This document shows positions 48,701 to 60,042 of a stretch of DNA of 64,000 bases, in pieces. How positions within the stretch are numbered: the first letter of the stretch is position 1; each line of letters begins with the position of its first letter. The stretch is from positions 35,747,001 to 35,811,000 of the forward strand of contig CM059587.1 in assembly GCA_030407085.1 (NCBI GenBank), in the 5' to 3' direction. A model generated the notes under the pieces. The model was not told the DNA's origin. It worked only from the letters and a program-made list of their open reading frames with translations, and ran no database searches. Source of the DNA: Trichopria drosophilae (lineage: Eukaryota > Arthropoda > Insecta > Hymenoptera > Diapriidae). Made by a program: the position numbers and the translations under genes.

Positions 48701-51700
48701 CAGGTGATCAACGGTATAAACATTGGAAATTTCTCTCCGTGTGAGAGGGAGATGCAGGTATATAAGTGCGTTTGTAATTTTACACTCTTTGTGCTTTTTA
48801 CGTGAAAAACTGTGAAAAGTTACATAAACAATGTAAAATTAAAATTGTATCTAATTACAGAATCGATGTAAAATTACGACGATAAATTTTACAACGTTAT
48901 GGTAAATTTCCTTATATTTTTGGATGATTTTTACAAGAAAATTGTAATTTTACTACGAAAATAATAAGAAATTTCAACAAAACTGTAAAAAAGCGGAAAT
49001 GTAATTTTACTTTTATCTTTCACAGTATACATACATTATAGCGCTTCAAAAATGTAGAATAAAATTTGGAATTTAATAGTTAACAAATGAAAGTGCGAGT
49101 TAAAGCATTAAGATTATTGTTAAACAGTTTGAAATTTTCAATGGTGAACATTACATTCATTTTATATCTTTGATAATGTATTAAGACAATATCCATAGCA
49201 TGCATTTATTGATAAATTCATGTATTTGCTTTAAACATTGTTCGTACATGTTTGTCTCAGATTCTCCATAAAATATTTCGTTTTATATCATTAATGAAAC
49301 TTATCCAAAATCGTCACCTTTAATTATCCACCTTCAGAGATTTTGTCTATCTTACTTTGTTTTTTAAATAATTAATGTTTTTAAATGCATTGTTTATTTC
49401 TGATAGGTTCCAAGAAGAGCTCAGAAAATGAAGAGGAAGAAAGCGAACCTGAAGAAACCAGGAGACCTCCACCACGCACGCCAAGCCGTTCATCGTCCCG
49501 TAGATCAGCAACACCCACAAAGACTCCTACTAGGAGTTCAAGAGCCGCTGCTGCTACGGCTAAAGCACGTCTAGTAACGGTAGACGAAGATGAGGAGCCC
49601 GAAAGGCCGAAAGAAGAAAAAGCGCATAAGAAAGAACCTGCCGTAGAGGCTGAAGAGGAAAAGCCTACTCGAAAGACTCGTAGAAGGACAGAGGTTGTTC
49701 CCTCTGAAACGACGAAAAAATTGAGCACGCCAGAACCAGAAGAGGTTCCAGCTCAGAAGAAATCCGAGAGATCAAAGTCTACGGAATCTAAGGCTGCTTC
49801 TCCATCCAAAGGAAAGTCGGCCGAACCAGCTTTCGCTGAGAAAAAGCATGAAGAACCCGTTGCAGCCTCTCCACCAAAAAAATCAGTACCTGCAGCGCCA
49901 TCCGATAAAGTAACAGAATCAAATGTTACTTCTTCACCAAAGAAAGCAACGGAAGCAGTTGTTACTTCTCCGCAAAAGAAGCCCGCAGAATCTGTTGCTG
50001 CTTCTCCACCGAAGAAAGCTGTAGAATCAGCAATTGCTGCATCACCAAAAAAAGTTGTAGAACCAGTCGTTTCTCCTGTTAAGAAATCTGAGGAACCTGT
50101 TACTGCGTCTCCAAAAAAAGTTACAGAATCGCCTGCGAAAAAAGTTACAGAATCGCCTACGAAAAAAGTTACGGAACCAGTTGTTACAGAATCGCCTACA
50201 AAAAAAGTTACAGAACCAGTTGTTACAGGTTCGCCTGCGAAAAAAGTTGTCGAACCAGTTGTTGTTACTTCGCCAGCAAAGAAAGTCGTTGAATCCGTTG
50301 TCGCATCTCCGAAGAAAGTTGCAGAACCTGCAGTTACTTCGCCAGTTTCTTCCCCGCAGAAAAGTATTCCACAAGTGGTTGTTACATCACCAGCGGAAGA
50401 CGTTTCAGATTCAGTCATGGCTTCGCCACAAAAATCGGTTGTTTGCGCATCACCTAAGAAAGAAACTTCAGAACCTGCATTAATTGCTGCTTCGCCACAA
50501 AAATCGGTTGCTTTCTCATCACCTAAGAAAGAAACTCCAGAACCCGCATTAGTTGCTGCTTCACCACAGAAACCTACCATTGAGAGATCTCCGCTTAAGA
50601 GGTCTGCGGAACCTGTTGTGGCTCCGTCGCCACCAAAAAGATTGTCAGACATTGGAGCTTTTTCTCAAAAAAGTGCAGAATCATCACCTAAAAAAGTGTC
50701 GCATGAACATGAACACGATTCAAATGTTGACCCGGTACCAATTCCATCCCCACAAAAGAAGGATTTGAATAATGCCAGAGTAAGCGAAGGAGTACCTTCG
50801 GACGAAAAGCAAGATCTTCCAGAGGAAGTGCAACAACCTGAAGATGTTTCGATGGAACAGAATCCTGAGGTTGAGACTCCTACCGACGAAGACAATGATG
50901 AAAAAATGGCTGTAGACGAGGAAGAATCGTGCGATGCACCTACCAATGAGTTGACTAACGATACAGAGGAAATGTCGGAGGCTGGAAATGATCAGAACGT
51001 GGAAATGAAAGAAGATACAGTGACTGAAAATGATGGTAAAAGGAAAAGATTATCGAGTTCATCGGAAGAGATAACTCGAACTCCTCCAGTATTGAAACCA
51101 GAAGATGAACCAGAAATTGATTCGTCAGCTACATTGTTGTCGTGGTACGATTCAGACCTGAATTTAGTAATCAACAAAGAAGGGTTCGTATCGGCTACCC
51201 CAATGAACGGCGATGGCTTTTGCTACATGTGGGCAGGAGCTCGAGCATCGTACGGATTTAATAGCGGGAAGGTCTTTTATGAAGTACGAATCGATGAAAA
51301 TTGTCCAGTTAACGCAGCGGACGAGGAATGTCCTCACGCCCTGCGCGCTGGTTGGTCTGCAGGCGGAGCTTCGCTGCAGCTCGGAGAGGAGAAATTTACC
51401 TACGCTTACGGCGAAAATGGTACCAAGTCTACAGACAACGAGTTTACAGAGTATGGACCAGCCTTTGGTAAAGGAGATATTGTTGGATGTTACGCCGACT
51501 TCACAACGGAGGACAATATAACTTTGTCATTCACAATGAACGGAACAGACGCAGGAGTTGCTTTCTTAATACCGAAGGAAGAACTTGGGGATAGGCCACT
51601 GTTCCCACACGTTTTGAGCAAGAATTGTTCATTTTCAGTGAATTTTGGACAGGAAGAACGATGGGCTGAGAAAGCAGTCGAAGGTTTCGTACCGGTCGGC

Positions 51701-54700
51701 CTGGTCGAAGAGAAGGATCGAGTTGCCGGACCTCAGAGACCAGAAAAGAAGGAAGACTGCGAAGTCATTATGATGTGTGGCTTACCATCTTCTGGAAAGA
51801 CTTTCTGGGCTACAAAATATTCTGTGGAGCATCCGGAACTCATGTACAATATTTTGGGAACTAGCAGTTTCATTGAAAAAATGAAAATATCGGGGGTTGC
51901 ACGTAAACAGAAATTCCAAGGTCGATGGGAGACTTTAATCGAGAAATGCACGCGTGCATTAAATAAAATTATGGACCTTGCATTTACCAGAAGGAGGAAT
52001 TACATTATAGATCAGGTACGGGTGTTTAATTTTTGTAATTTATCTTTTGTATAGTTTACTTATTATCGATAGTGTTTATTGCTTATTACAGGGCTCCCAG
52101 TCAGTCTCTTTTTAGGAAATTAGTCTCTTTATTCGACTTTATTCCCTTTTATTTCCTTTTTTTGTCAAAGGTCCCTTTTACGTCCTTTTTTTAACCGTTC
52201 AAATTTAAATTGTCCTTCTGCGTATGAATAAATGTTTGATTAAGAAAAGTAATTCGTTTTTCAAATCCGAAGAAATATGACAATATTACTTACATTTTAA
52301 CTTGGGAGAAACTAAAAAATAGTATGAAGCCATTCAAAATTATATCCATATTGTTTTTCATCTATAAATTATTTTATAATATACATATACAGTATGTAGT
52401 ATGCAACAAAAATTATATGATTATTTTTTTTCTCTATTTAATTTAAAAACTTTGTCAAAATGTTTTGAGAAACGATTACTTTTATTATGTAATAATAAAA
52501 AATTGTAAATAAACAAAACAATTTTCCATATTTATGATTTTATAAATATAGGTTCCTTGTATACATAGAGCCCTTATGAAAAAGTTGCAAAACATCTTAG
52601 GGAAATGGAAAAACTAAGTTATTGAAACTTTTAGGAACTATAACGAATAATCTTTCGAAAAATTCGAAAAAAATGTTTTTTTTTACGACGAATTTAATGG
52701 TAATATAATAACAATTTTATAAAAATGTTAGATTATATATAAGATTTTTTTTCGTCAAAAAAATAAAATTTTTTAAAATCCATCCATAATTAGTTAGAAA
52801 ATATGTTTTTTTATTCACCAAATTTGCTTTGAATGTTTAAATTAAAAACGACGAAAAAATAAAAAAAAAAACAGGTGGAAAAATTAAAAAAAAATTGAGA
52901 GTTCAATTATTTTGGTAGAGAACCCGTATACAAAATTTGCAGCCAAATCTGAAGGTCCAACAATAGCACAATTAAACGTTTTAGCGTGAAAAAATTTGTT
53001 TTTTTCCGAATAAAGGCTATTCAAATTTGTTAACCTATTTTAAAAATTAAAAAAAAAAACAATTGGAAAACAGAAAAACATATTTTCTAAATAATTACGT
53101 ATGGATTTTAAAAAATTCCATTTTATTTAAAAAAAAAAAATTTTTCTTTTTTGGTAAAAAAATTTGTTTCTGATTTTTATTTTATTACCATCGAATTCCT
53201 TCTCAAAAATCACTAAAGAAATAATTTCTGGGGAAATTTGAACATTTGTTTGATATAGCTGATTTTGTGCTCGGACTCTCCCCTTGTGATAACAAACGAA
53301 CAAAATTTTATTATAAATTGTAATGTAATTGTATCAGGCTTACAATTAAAAAATTGAAATCAAAACTATTTTGAATCCTTTTTTAGTCCATTTTTCTACC
53401 TCTAGTCCCTTTTTTTAAGTTCAAATTCCCTTTTTTCCTTTTTTTAAGGGGACTAGGCACTGAGAGTCCTGTTATTATAAAACTGTACTTATCCGTATTC
53501 ATTTGTTTCAGACTAATGTATACCCTTCTGCACAAAGGCGTAAAATTAGAAACTTTTATGGGTTCAAACGTCGAGCTGTAGTAGTAGTGCCATCAGAAGA
53601 CGAGTACAAAACTCGCCTTTCCCAACGTAACGTGGAATGTAGAGACTTACCGGAAACTACTCTTATGGAAATGAAAGGTTTGTTTTACTTAAATACAGTA
53701 GATTTTTACCAAACTGTTAATCTTATTTTAATGTTTCACTATAATTGACATTGTTGTTTACTTTTTGTTTTGTATTAATTTTGTTTTTAAAAACTAATTC
53801 AACTTAGCATATATGGGTTATTCTCTGAAACTTTTCTTTTTTCACTTCAAAAAAAATAAAAATAAATTTTTAAGGCACACTAACCAAACTTTTTTTTTAC
53901 GTTTATATGCGTTTAAATAGTAAGAAAAATGCTGTGCCAATCATTTTTTTCAAATGTTAATTGATAAAAAGTAATAATATGAAATTTAAAAAATTAAAAT
54001 ATTTTAAAATTTTGTTCTTTATCTATTGCATATAAAAGAATGAAAAAAAAGCAAGGCACACATTTTTAAGTTTGGTATGTAATAAAGAACAGTAGTTGTA
54101 CAATTTTAACGAAACGAATTTTATTCATGCAACACAATAACAATTTTTTTATTGTAAGTAAAACAAAAATAATACTCTCTCTCTCTCTCTCTCTCACACA
54201 GTTTACAAATATTTTCAAACAGTAAACGCGCGATTTATAGTTACTAATTACATACAAAATATTGTTAAAAATTTAATATCACTGTTTACAACCCTAAATA
54301 TGAATTTATGCATAGAACAAATTGTCTACATAATTGAGGACATGGATCTTAAAAGGGGTCGCGCTCTCAAACGGTCGGAAAAGTATTGTCCACGCGTAAC
54401 AATGAAATCTAAGGGAGACTTTATTCAATAAATGATGTTGACTTGAACTCGTCATATCTCCTCAAAAACTGCATGAAAAATTCTGAAATTTTCAGGGTAC
54501 ATGCACAAGATAGTGGCGAAACAGATAGGTGAAGTTAAGTTAACAAAATATCTACCGAATTCTTAATAATAATTAACAAAAGAAGAAGTAAATTTAATGA
54601 GCTCGAAAATTCGCCGTTTGCGAGCTATATCGAGAAAAAGGGTGTTACAAAATTTACGTTAGAGAACACTTCCAGTGGGAAAGTTCGTCAATGTATGACG

Positions 54701-57700
54701 AAGATTTCTGCAAAGTTTCAAATTTTTTGGAACTAAGATGCGTTAATTATACGTTATTATCTAAAAAACGCGTGGGGTGCTGATGCCGGCGATTCTGCGC
54801 GCATCATTTCATACACCACATACAAGGAATATACGAGGAACAAAACATTCTGTATAAATTCATGATTAATATTACTTTATTTATAGACTTAATAATATTT
54901 TGTTGTATTTTTAATTTATGTACAGTACTTTTTCAACGCAGATTAGTTATTTCCTTTCAGACATGAAAGGTTTACAGGAATCGCTATGGCTTTTTCTTCC
55001 CGTTCTTCTTGAATTATTGTTTTTGTCGCTCATTATAAACAAAATTTACTGATCACGTCATGAAAAATACTTATTATAATATTAAATACAATATTTCATA
55101 AGACAAAACGACTTCCCTTACCTTACGGGACTCGACGTGCATGAACTTGTAAAACATTGTTGTCGTATAATAGAAGAGGCGGAAAGTTTAAAAATATTAC
55201 ATCTAATATTAATCTAATATAAATTGCTAATTAACTAATAAGTATTAATTTATAATCAATATCAATCATAAATTTATACACAATGTTTTGTTCTTCGTAT
55301 GTTCCTTGTATGTGGTGTTTGAAATGAAGCGTGCAGAATTGCAGGCATCAGCGCCCCACGCGTTTTTTAGATAATAACGTATAATAACGCATCTTAGTTC
55401 CAAAAAATTTGAAACTTTGCAGAAATTTTCTTCATACATTGACGAACAACTTTCCCACTGGAAGTTTTCTCTAACGTAAATTTTGTAACACACTTTTTCT
55501 CGATATAGCTCGCAAACGGCGAATTTTCGAGCTCATTTAATTTACTTCTACTTTTGTTAATTATTATTAAGAATTCGGTAGATATTTTGTTAACTTAACT
55601 TCACCTATCTGTTTCGCCACTATCTTGTGCATGTACCCTGAAAATTTCAGAATTTTTCATGCAGTTTTTGAGGAGGCATGACGAGTTCAAGTCAACAACA
55701 TTTATTGAATAAAGTGTCCCTTAGATTTCATTGTTACACATGGACAATACTTTTCCGACCGTTTGAGAGCGCGACCCCTTTTAAGATCCATGTCCTCAAT
55801 TGTTATGGTGTAAATAACCATTGGCAATGGCTAGAATATCATTTGAAGTTGATAACAAAGTGTGCCTGGTTGAAAAGTATATTTTTTTAATGAGTGGCGC
55901 TTTTAATTTTAAAATTCAAAATGCTATAAAAACTGTTTCTGAAGGAGCACACTCAATTGCTCAAGGCCATTTTGTAGCATTTTTCGTGTAGAATAAACCT
56001 ACCTTCAACGTTTTTAGTTAAATGAAATGTTTAACAAGTTGTTGCATAAATAATCATTCAGGATGAATTTTCTAAAAATGCGTTCTCAATTTTTGTTTAT
56101 ATTCTGACTCCGTTTTTTTTATAGGCACACATAAGTGTTGAGTATTTTTTTTTTTTTTTTTTTTTTTTTGGGTTATTAGTGATGCTGTAAAAAAAATTAA
56201 AGTTGTTATCGATAATGTTAAAAAAGTTACAGTAATAAAATATAAAACAAAACTGATATCATCACTGCAAATTTAGTGGGTTTGTCACTTTTTGTACTTG
56301 AAAATGACATACAACCGAGTTTAAATTAACATAAACATATTTACTAATGTTCTATGCAGTCACTGTATAATATATATTACGGGGAAGGTCCTAAACCACC
56401 CATCGTCACAAAAATGAAAAGTTTCGGAGATATTCCCATATATGTATTCCGGTGTCCTTATACTTGTGTTTGGATATCCGGATGCAATTGAATGGTAATT
56501 TTATTTAATTATTTTAATCATTAAATTATGAGCAGCAAGTTTCGCCGCACCAAGCACCGGCGATCCGTTTGACGTTGTGGAATGGGCAGAGCTCGATGAA
56601 CAGGAAGGAAAGAAGGTTATCGAAGGTTACAATACGGAAGGAAAGTCTGCAGGATACGGCAATGCGCAGCATGGAAACAAGCGCTCCCGTGTCGACAAAG
56701 ATGGTAGAGACAATCGCGATGGCAGAAACAACAGAGACAGCAGAGATCATCGACGATGTACGTTATTGATAACATTTGTTAATCTTATAATAATAATAAT
56801 AATAATATTTATTTCAAACATTTACATTTAGGTTTGTTTTTACAATCGCCAACTTAATAATTTATTTAATTTTATTTTATTTAATTATTTAATTTACATC
56901 GTAGTTTGGATTTACAATCGCAAAAACTTAATAGTATACAGGCAGTTGTCCCTGCCACCTAACATTTGTAACATTACATCAATTAATACCTTCAAATCTC
57001 ATTTATTTCGTCATCTTTTTTCCTGTGATAATCCTCCCACAAGCTAAAAATCAAATCGATTTATAATTACGAAGTATAGAAGTTTTAGCTCTGGTATTTC
57101 GTGCTTGTTATATGGGCATTTGTCTTATAACAAATCTAGGTTCATTAGTATTTATATTAGGCGTAAACCACACTGGTGGAGTTAAGTTGTATTATGTATT
57201 TTCTTTTTTTTTTTATTGACTTATATCACTAGGATTATTATTTTAATGCAACTTGAATTATATAGAGTCAACCGTAATATATATTTATTCTGTATTATTT
57301 TATTTTATATTAATTTTAAATTGTATAACTCTAAATTGTATTTATCTTATTGCCACAAGGGATTGCAATCCCATGGCAATGCAATAAATATTACTTACTT
57401 ACTTTATAAATTCTATTTAAATATGAGATATGCTACCACTTAAGTACTATTGTACATTTCTTAAACTTGTGCACAAATATAATAAATAAATAATTTAAAA
57501 CATAGCTGTGTAATGTTATCACTAATTTGAATCTAAATTAATTTATTATCTTTTTGTTATTTTACTATCTATTACTATCTTTTCTTTATATATTGTTTGA
57601 TTATATTACCTTTATTCTGCTACACAAATTTAACAATTTTGTTACCTCATAAATTGTTGTTATTGTTAAGGGTTGATCTTTTTGGATCATATGTAGCCCG

Positions 57701-60042
57701 TCAAATTTACTTAAATAAAAATAAATAATGTTTGAATTTTCAGTCACTGACAACAGAAATCGCAATTCTCCATGGCGAGCAGGCAACGCCGGCTGGCAAA
57801 ACAGATCACAACGAGGATCCCACGCGAGGCACAGCACTGGATACGGCAATTCACCAGGCAATTGGAGAAGTCGTGGTGGAAATGCGAATTCTTCACACAG
57901 GGGTGGAGGAAACGACCGAAACCGAACACCGTCACACCGTCCAGGAAATTGGAACCAATCAAAGTAAGTGTCTTTTGTATATCGGAATTTTGAAAATGCA
58001 TGGAAATTTTAATACACGATAGCAGGGTAGAAAAAGGGACAAAATGAATTGAACAGAATTCACATATTCATTCTTAAATTCTTGCAGTTGATATTAATAT
58101 TTAAGGCGATAAGATTCTTTGCGAAATGTCAGCTTTATTAATAAAACGAGGTTCTGTTTTTTTAATTGCTTTAAAGTTATCAGAGTCAGTTGGCTGCTTG
58201 ATATATTAATCCTTTAAGTCCCAAATCTGCACAATTTGCACATGGATTTCAGCATCGTTTTATGTATAAAATACAAATTTTTTAAAACGGAAATATCTAT
58301 ATCCGATTAGTTTTGAGGTCGCTTTTTCGAATGGCGCTACTGAAATTTTCAAAAAATGGCGTTCCACACATTTTTTTTACAAAAATACTGAAAAAAACGT
58401 GATTTTTTAGCTACTATTTTTTTTTTAATGCATTTTTAACTACGATATCGGTTTCAGATCACCTTCTAACCTCTCAGAAACGTGTTCCCGCTGGTTTTAC
58501 TTCAAAATTATACATTGACATATTTTGATTTATTTTGTTTTTCGTTTCAAAATGGCGTCTGAACGTTGAAAATGGTTGAAATTCAAGAAATACGTAAAAT
58601 CGTACAAATAAGTTATTACGAGTTTTGTATAATCCATTTTGATTTACAGAAGCAGTAATATCCTATAAAATCGAATTTCAAAATGGCGACTGCCATATGC
58701 TCAGTAGATATAAATAAACGATACAGAATAATTTCAAGAAGATTTATCATCTCATAATTTTTTTCTCAAGAACTATTTATACAATGAAAAAATTATTAAG
58801 AATAATGCTGACTTGAAAATCTGTTTGGAATACGATAATATTTTTTCTATTCCAGAAATGTGAAATTTTACGTAACGGATCCGCCATATTGGATAAACGT
58901 GTGCTTAGTTTTTAACAAAAATAAACATGTTTTTTGTAAATCATCTTACCGACATCACTGCATGATTGGTGATAAAAACGTATCAACAAATTTTAAATGT
59001 AAAAACACTTTACACTTTGACTTTTGTTGCACATGACTCGATTAATGTTTAATAATATTTGAGTAATTTGAGTAATTTTTATTCATTCTGTCTTACAATA
59101 TTTGTACATTTGGAGTTATTACGATGACTCGAGTACGAAAGATATTAAATTGTAAGAAGTTAAATTCTCAGGTAAGTTCTGCTTGGAACTTGTCTGTGAG
59201 AAAATGACGCTGAAGCTAGCAGCAGATTCGCAGCAGCTTATTCGAAAAAAATATGGTTTTCAGCCACTAAAATTGCCAAAAACAAATTATTTGTATAAAA
59301 TTTGTCTAAAAATGTTTAATGCAAGTAATGTTTAATAAGAAATTATCCATTTCCACATTTTTCTTGAATCCGCTGCTGCAAATCTGTTGCTAGCTTCAGC
59401 CTCATTGTGAGAAATACAATATATATATATATATATATATATATGTAAATAACAATATCAAAATATTAAAATAAATTTATAGAAATATATAAGTATAAGT
59501 GAAAAGTTATGACAGTAATATAAATTAAGCAAGAAATAGAAAAGCAAAAATTAATAACATTAAAGTTGTTTTGAATCATTAGCAATTAATTTGTTTAATT
59601 TATTTTTAAGAATATTATTTACCCACTTACCAAAAATTATAACAATAATTGTTAAATGAAGACATTAGCATTCTATTTGCACAAACATAGAAACTAGATG
59701 AATCCATAACATTTTCATTTCGTAGATCCTAAAAAGAAGATAAAGGTTGTTTATGTATCCAATATTCAAAGCGAAACTTTTTTCATTTGCAGTTACCAAG
59801 GTTCCCAAGGATCTAATTATAGTCGGCAGTCTAACGCACGGAACAATCAATCAAGTTCTTGGGGGTGGGCAGGTCGCAACAATCGAAAACCTTACCAACA
59901 AAACAGCTACGGCGGTCAAGGATACTACGACACTGGAAACTGGCACTGGAATCAGCAACAGTATTACAATCAGTCGTCGTGGAACCAGCAACAAAGCGAA
60001 ACGACGCCCACAGCTGGTGGCCAAGCTGTAAGCAAAAAATAA
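45574..60042 (+). CDS. HNRNPUL1: hnRNP U-like protein (SAP-SPRY-P-loop kinase-like-RGG), six coding exons, complete
   Basis: Exons 45574-45712, 49407-52015, 53512-53677, 56536-56757, 57744-57963 and 59793-60042 join in frame to 1201 residues. Domains in order: SAP DNA-binding helix pair (about 6-40); a KSP-rich disordered linker with some 25 SP-x-K motifs (about 178-499); an acidic stretch; SPRY (about 620-800); a P-loop kinase-like domain with Walker A GLPSSGKT (838-845) and the [13 protein letters not shown] block; an RG/RGG segment; and a Q/N/Y/W-rich tail. This is the exact hnRNP U/UL architecture. The family binds chromatin scaffold regions and nascent RNA in the nucleus. Vertebrate members are about 750-860 residues; the extra length is in the linker. 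Which vertebrate paralogue is closest is not decided, so the symbol is nominal. Confidence 0.93.
46100..48300. repeat. Large palindromic repeat, arms about 500 bp
   Basis: TTCTTCTATATGTGCACAAC and GGCCTTCATATTTAATATTG (about 46170-46265) have complements near 48210 and 48140. GAAATTTGTAATCGATAATT (46440) has its complement near 47940. CTGTTTCTCTCGCTAACG-type sequence (46571) pairs with 47800. The arms are diverged and run in order, so the palindrome is real, with an interior of about 1.2 kb holding further inverted units. Confidence 0.7.
46850..49145. repeat. Second inverted-repeat pair in intron 1
   Basis: The arms are about 46850-47215 and 48765-49145. They share, in inverted order, TTTTGTTGAAATTTCCTATT, AAATTCCAAATTTTATTCTA and AGAATGTAAAATTACAA-like blocks. 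The right arm overlaps none of the first pair, so at least two copies of the family were inserted in opposite orientation. Confidence 0.65.
49407..52015 (+). CDS. HNRNPUL1: hnRNP U-like exon 2: SP-KK linker, acidic region, SPRY, Walker A
   Basis: This large 2609-bp exon starts after GATAG and ends GAT CAG|GTACGG. It first gives [15 protein letters not shown] and Arg/Ser-rich sequence. The repeat block (about 49800-50750) has units such as [17 protein letters not shown] and SPKKETPEP. An acidic run and SPRY follow (about 51125-51665; [36 protein letters not shown]). GLPSSGKT is at 51779-51802. It ends at [11 protein letters not shown]. Confidence 0.95.
52089..53471. mobile_element. hAT-like non-autonomous element in intron 2
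   Basis: The ends CAGGGCTCCCAGTCAGTC (from 52089) and its inverted partner, reading from the right CAGGACTCTCAGTGCC (to 53471), share CAGGRCTCYCAGT. The identical TTATTA lies on both sides (52083-52088 and 53472-53477). CAGG-type ends fit hAT elements, though their duplication is usually 8 bp. Simple CCCTTTTTT-type sequence lies inside both ends. The body is AT-rich with no transposase frame. It ends about 40 bp before exon 3. Confidence 0.65.
53512..53677 (+). CDS. HNRNPUL1: hnRNP U-like exon 3: core of the P-loop kinase-like domain
   Basis: After TTTCAG the exon reads [18 protein letters not shown], then [18 protein letters not shown] and PETTLMEMK, matching the conserved block after DQ in hnRNP U/UL. 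It ends one base into an Ala codon at AAAG|GTTTGT, a weak donor. Confidence 0.93.
53678..54331. other. Intron 3 sequence before the inverted repeat
   Basis: AT-rich. A CT dinucleotide repeat lies at 54174-54195. Nothing else was recognised. Confidence 0.6.
54332..55801. repeat. Long inverted repeat in intron 3, arms about 540 bp
   Basis: The left arm (54332 to about 54880) starts AATTGAGGACATGGATCTTA. The right arm (about 55255 to 55801) ends TAAGATCCATGTCCTCAATT. Similarity is high over the whole length, for example GAGCTCGAAAATTCGCCG with CGGCGAATTTTCGAGCTC, and CCACTATCTTGTGCATGTAC with its complement. The spacer is about 374 bp, AT-rich. No transposase frame and no clear target duplication. 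It is a recent foldback element or a head-to-head pair. Confidence 0.85.
56145..56169. repeat. Poly-T tract of 25
   Basis: An uninterrupted T run in intron 3. It may be the A-tail of a minus-strand retrocopy, but I recognise no element 3' of it. Confidence 0.7.
56536..56757 (+). CDS. HNRNPUL1: hnRNP U-like exon 4: end of kinase-like domain and basic region
   Basis: It completes (A)[19 protein letters not shown], then [20 protein letters not shown], the conserved closing helix of the domain. An RD/RN-rich segment ([18 protein letters not shown]) follows. The acceptor region is GAGCAG with a poor pyrimidine tract. Using the first AG (56532) would insert one Ala, also in frame. The donor is GAT|GTACGT at 56758. 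Confidence 0.9.
56943..57404 (+). mobile_element. 3' end of a non-LTR retrotransposon (LINE) in intron 4
   Basis: The frame 56943-57047 gives [20 protein letters not shown] then LFRHLF and a stop, the typical closing segment of many LINE ORF2 proteins (N-LP--I-N--S---FK--L). About 310 bp later a stem ATTGCCA / TGGCAAT encloses the palindrome GGGATTGCAATCCC (57359-57372). The element ends in AATAAATATTACTTACTTACT. It is a 5'-truncated copy in the same orientation as the gene. Confidence 0.7.
57744..57963 (+). CDS. HNRNPUL1: hnRNP U-like exon 5: RG/RGG-rich segment
   Basis: Following TTTTCAG, it reads (F)[50 protein letters not shown] and [14 protein letters not shown]. Spaced RG and RGG motifs are the family's RNA-binding, arginine-methylated region. 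It ends TCA AA|GTAAGT, two bases into an Asn codon. Confidence 0.9.
58195..58700. repeat. Interspersed repeat, family 2 (copy B) in intron 5
   Basis: This is the direct counterpart of 8880-9420. AATCCTTTAA, AGCATCGTTTTAT, AATACTGAAAAAAA, CTTCTAACCT and AGAAACGT come in the same order and spacing, followed by TTTCAAAATGGCG words (58555, 58676). Confidence 0.7.
59195..59415. mobile_element. MULE-like MITE with 9-bp target duplication in intron 5
   Basis: The element spans 59204-59406. Its ends ATGACGCTGAAGCTAGCAGC and, inverted, ATGAGGCTGAAGCTAGCAAC continue as inverted repeats of about 45 bp. The direct repeat TGTGAGAAA lies at 59195-59203 and 59407-59415. A 9-bp duplication with long inverted ends is the Mutator (MULE) signature. 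No transposase. Confidence 0.8.
59421..59445. repeat. AT dinucleotide microsatellite
   Basis: An alternating TA run just downstream of the MULE-like MITE in intron 5. Confidence 0.8.
59793..60042 (+). CDS. HNRNPUL1: hnRNP U-like exon 6: Q/N/Y-rich C-terminus and stop
   Basis: The acceptor is TTTGCAG. The frame gives [55 protein letters not shown] and then [12 protein letters not shown], stopping with TAA at 60040-60042. The prion-like low-complexity composition matches hnRNP U/UL tails. Confidence 0.9.

Larger units (their letters stand above)
45713..49406 (+). other. Intron 1 of the hnRNP U-like gene, largely inverted repeats
   Basis: GTAAGT...GATAG, 3.7 kb. Arm pairs that I could match: about 46100-46600 with 47790-48300, about 46595-46622 with 47447-47475 inside it, and about 46850-47215 with 48765-49145. 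The word TGTAAAATTAC and its complement recur throughout. This looks like nested insertions of one foldback family. Confidence 0.75.

Noticed and set aside
49753..50652. 299-codon minus-strand frame
   Set aside because: It is antisense to the SP-KK repeat of hnRNP U exon 2. The Gly/Ser/Phe/Thr repeats are the mirror of that coding repeat.
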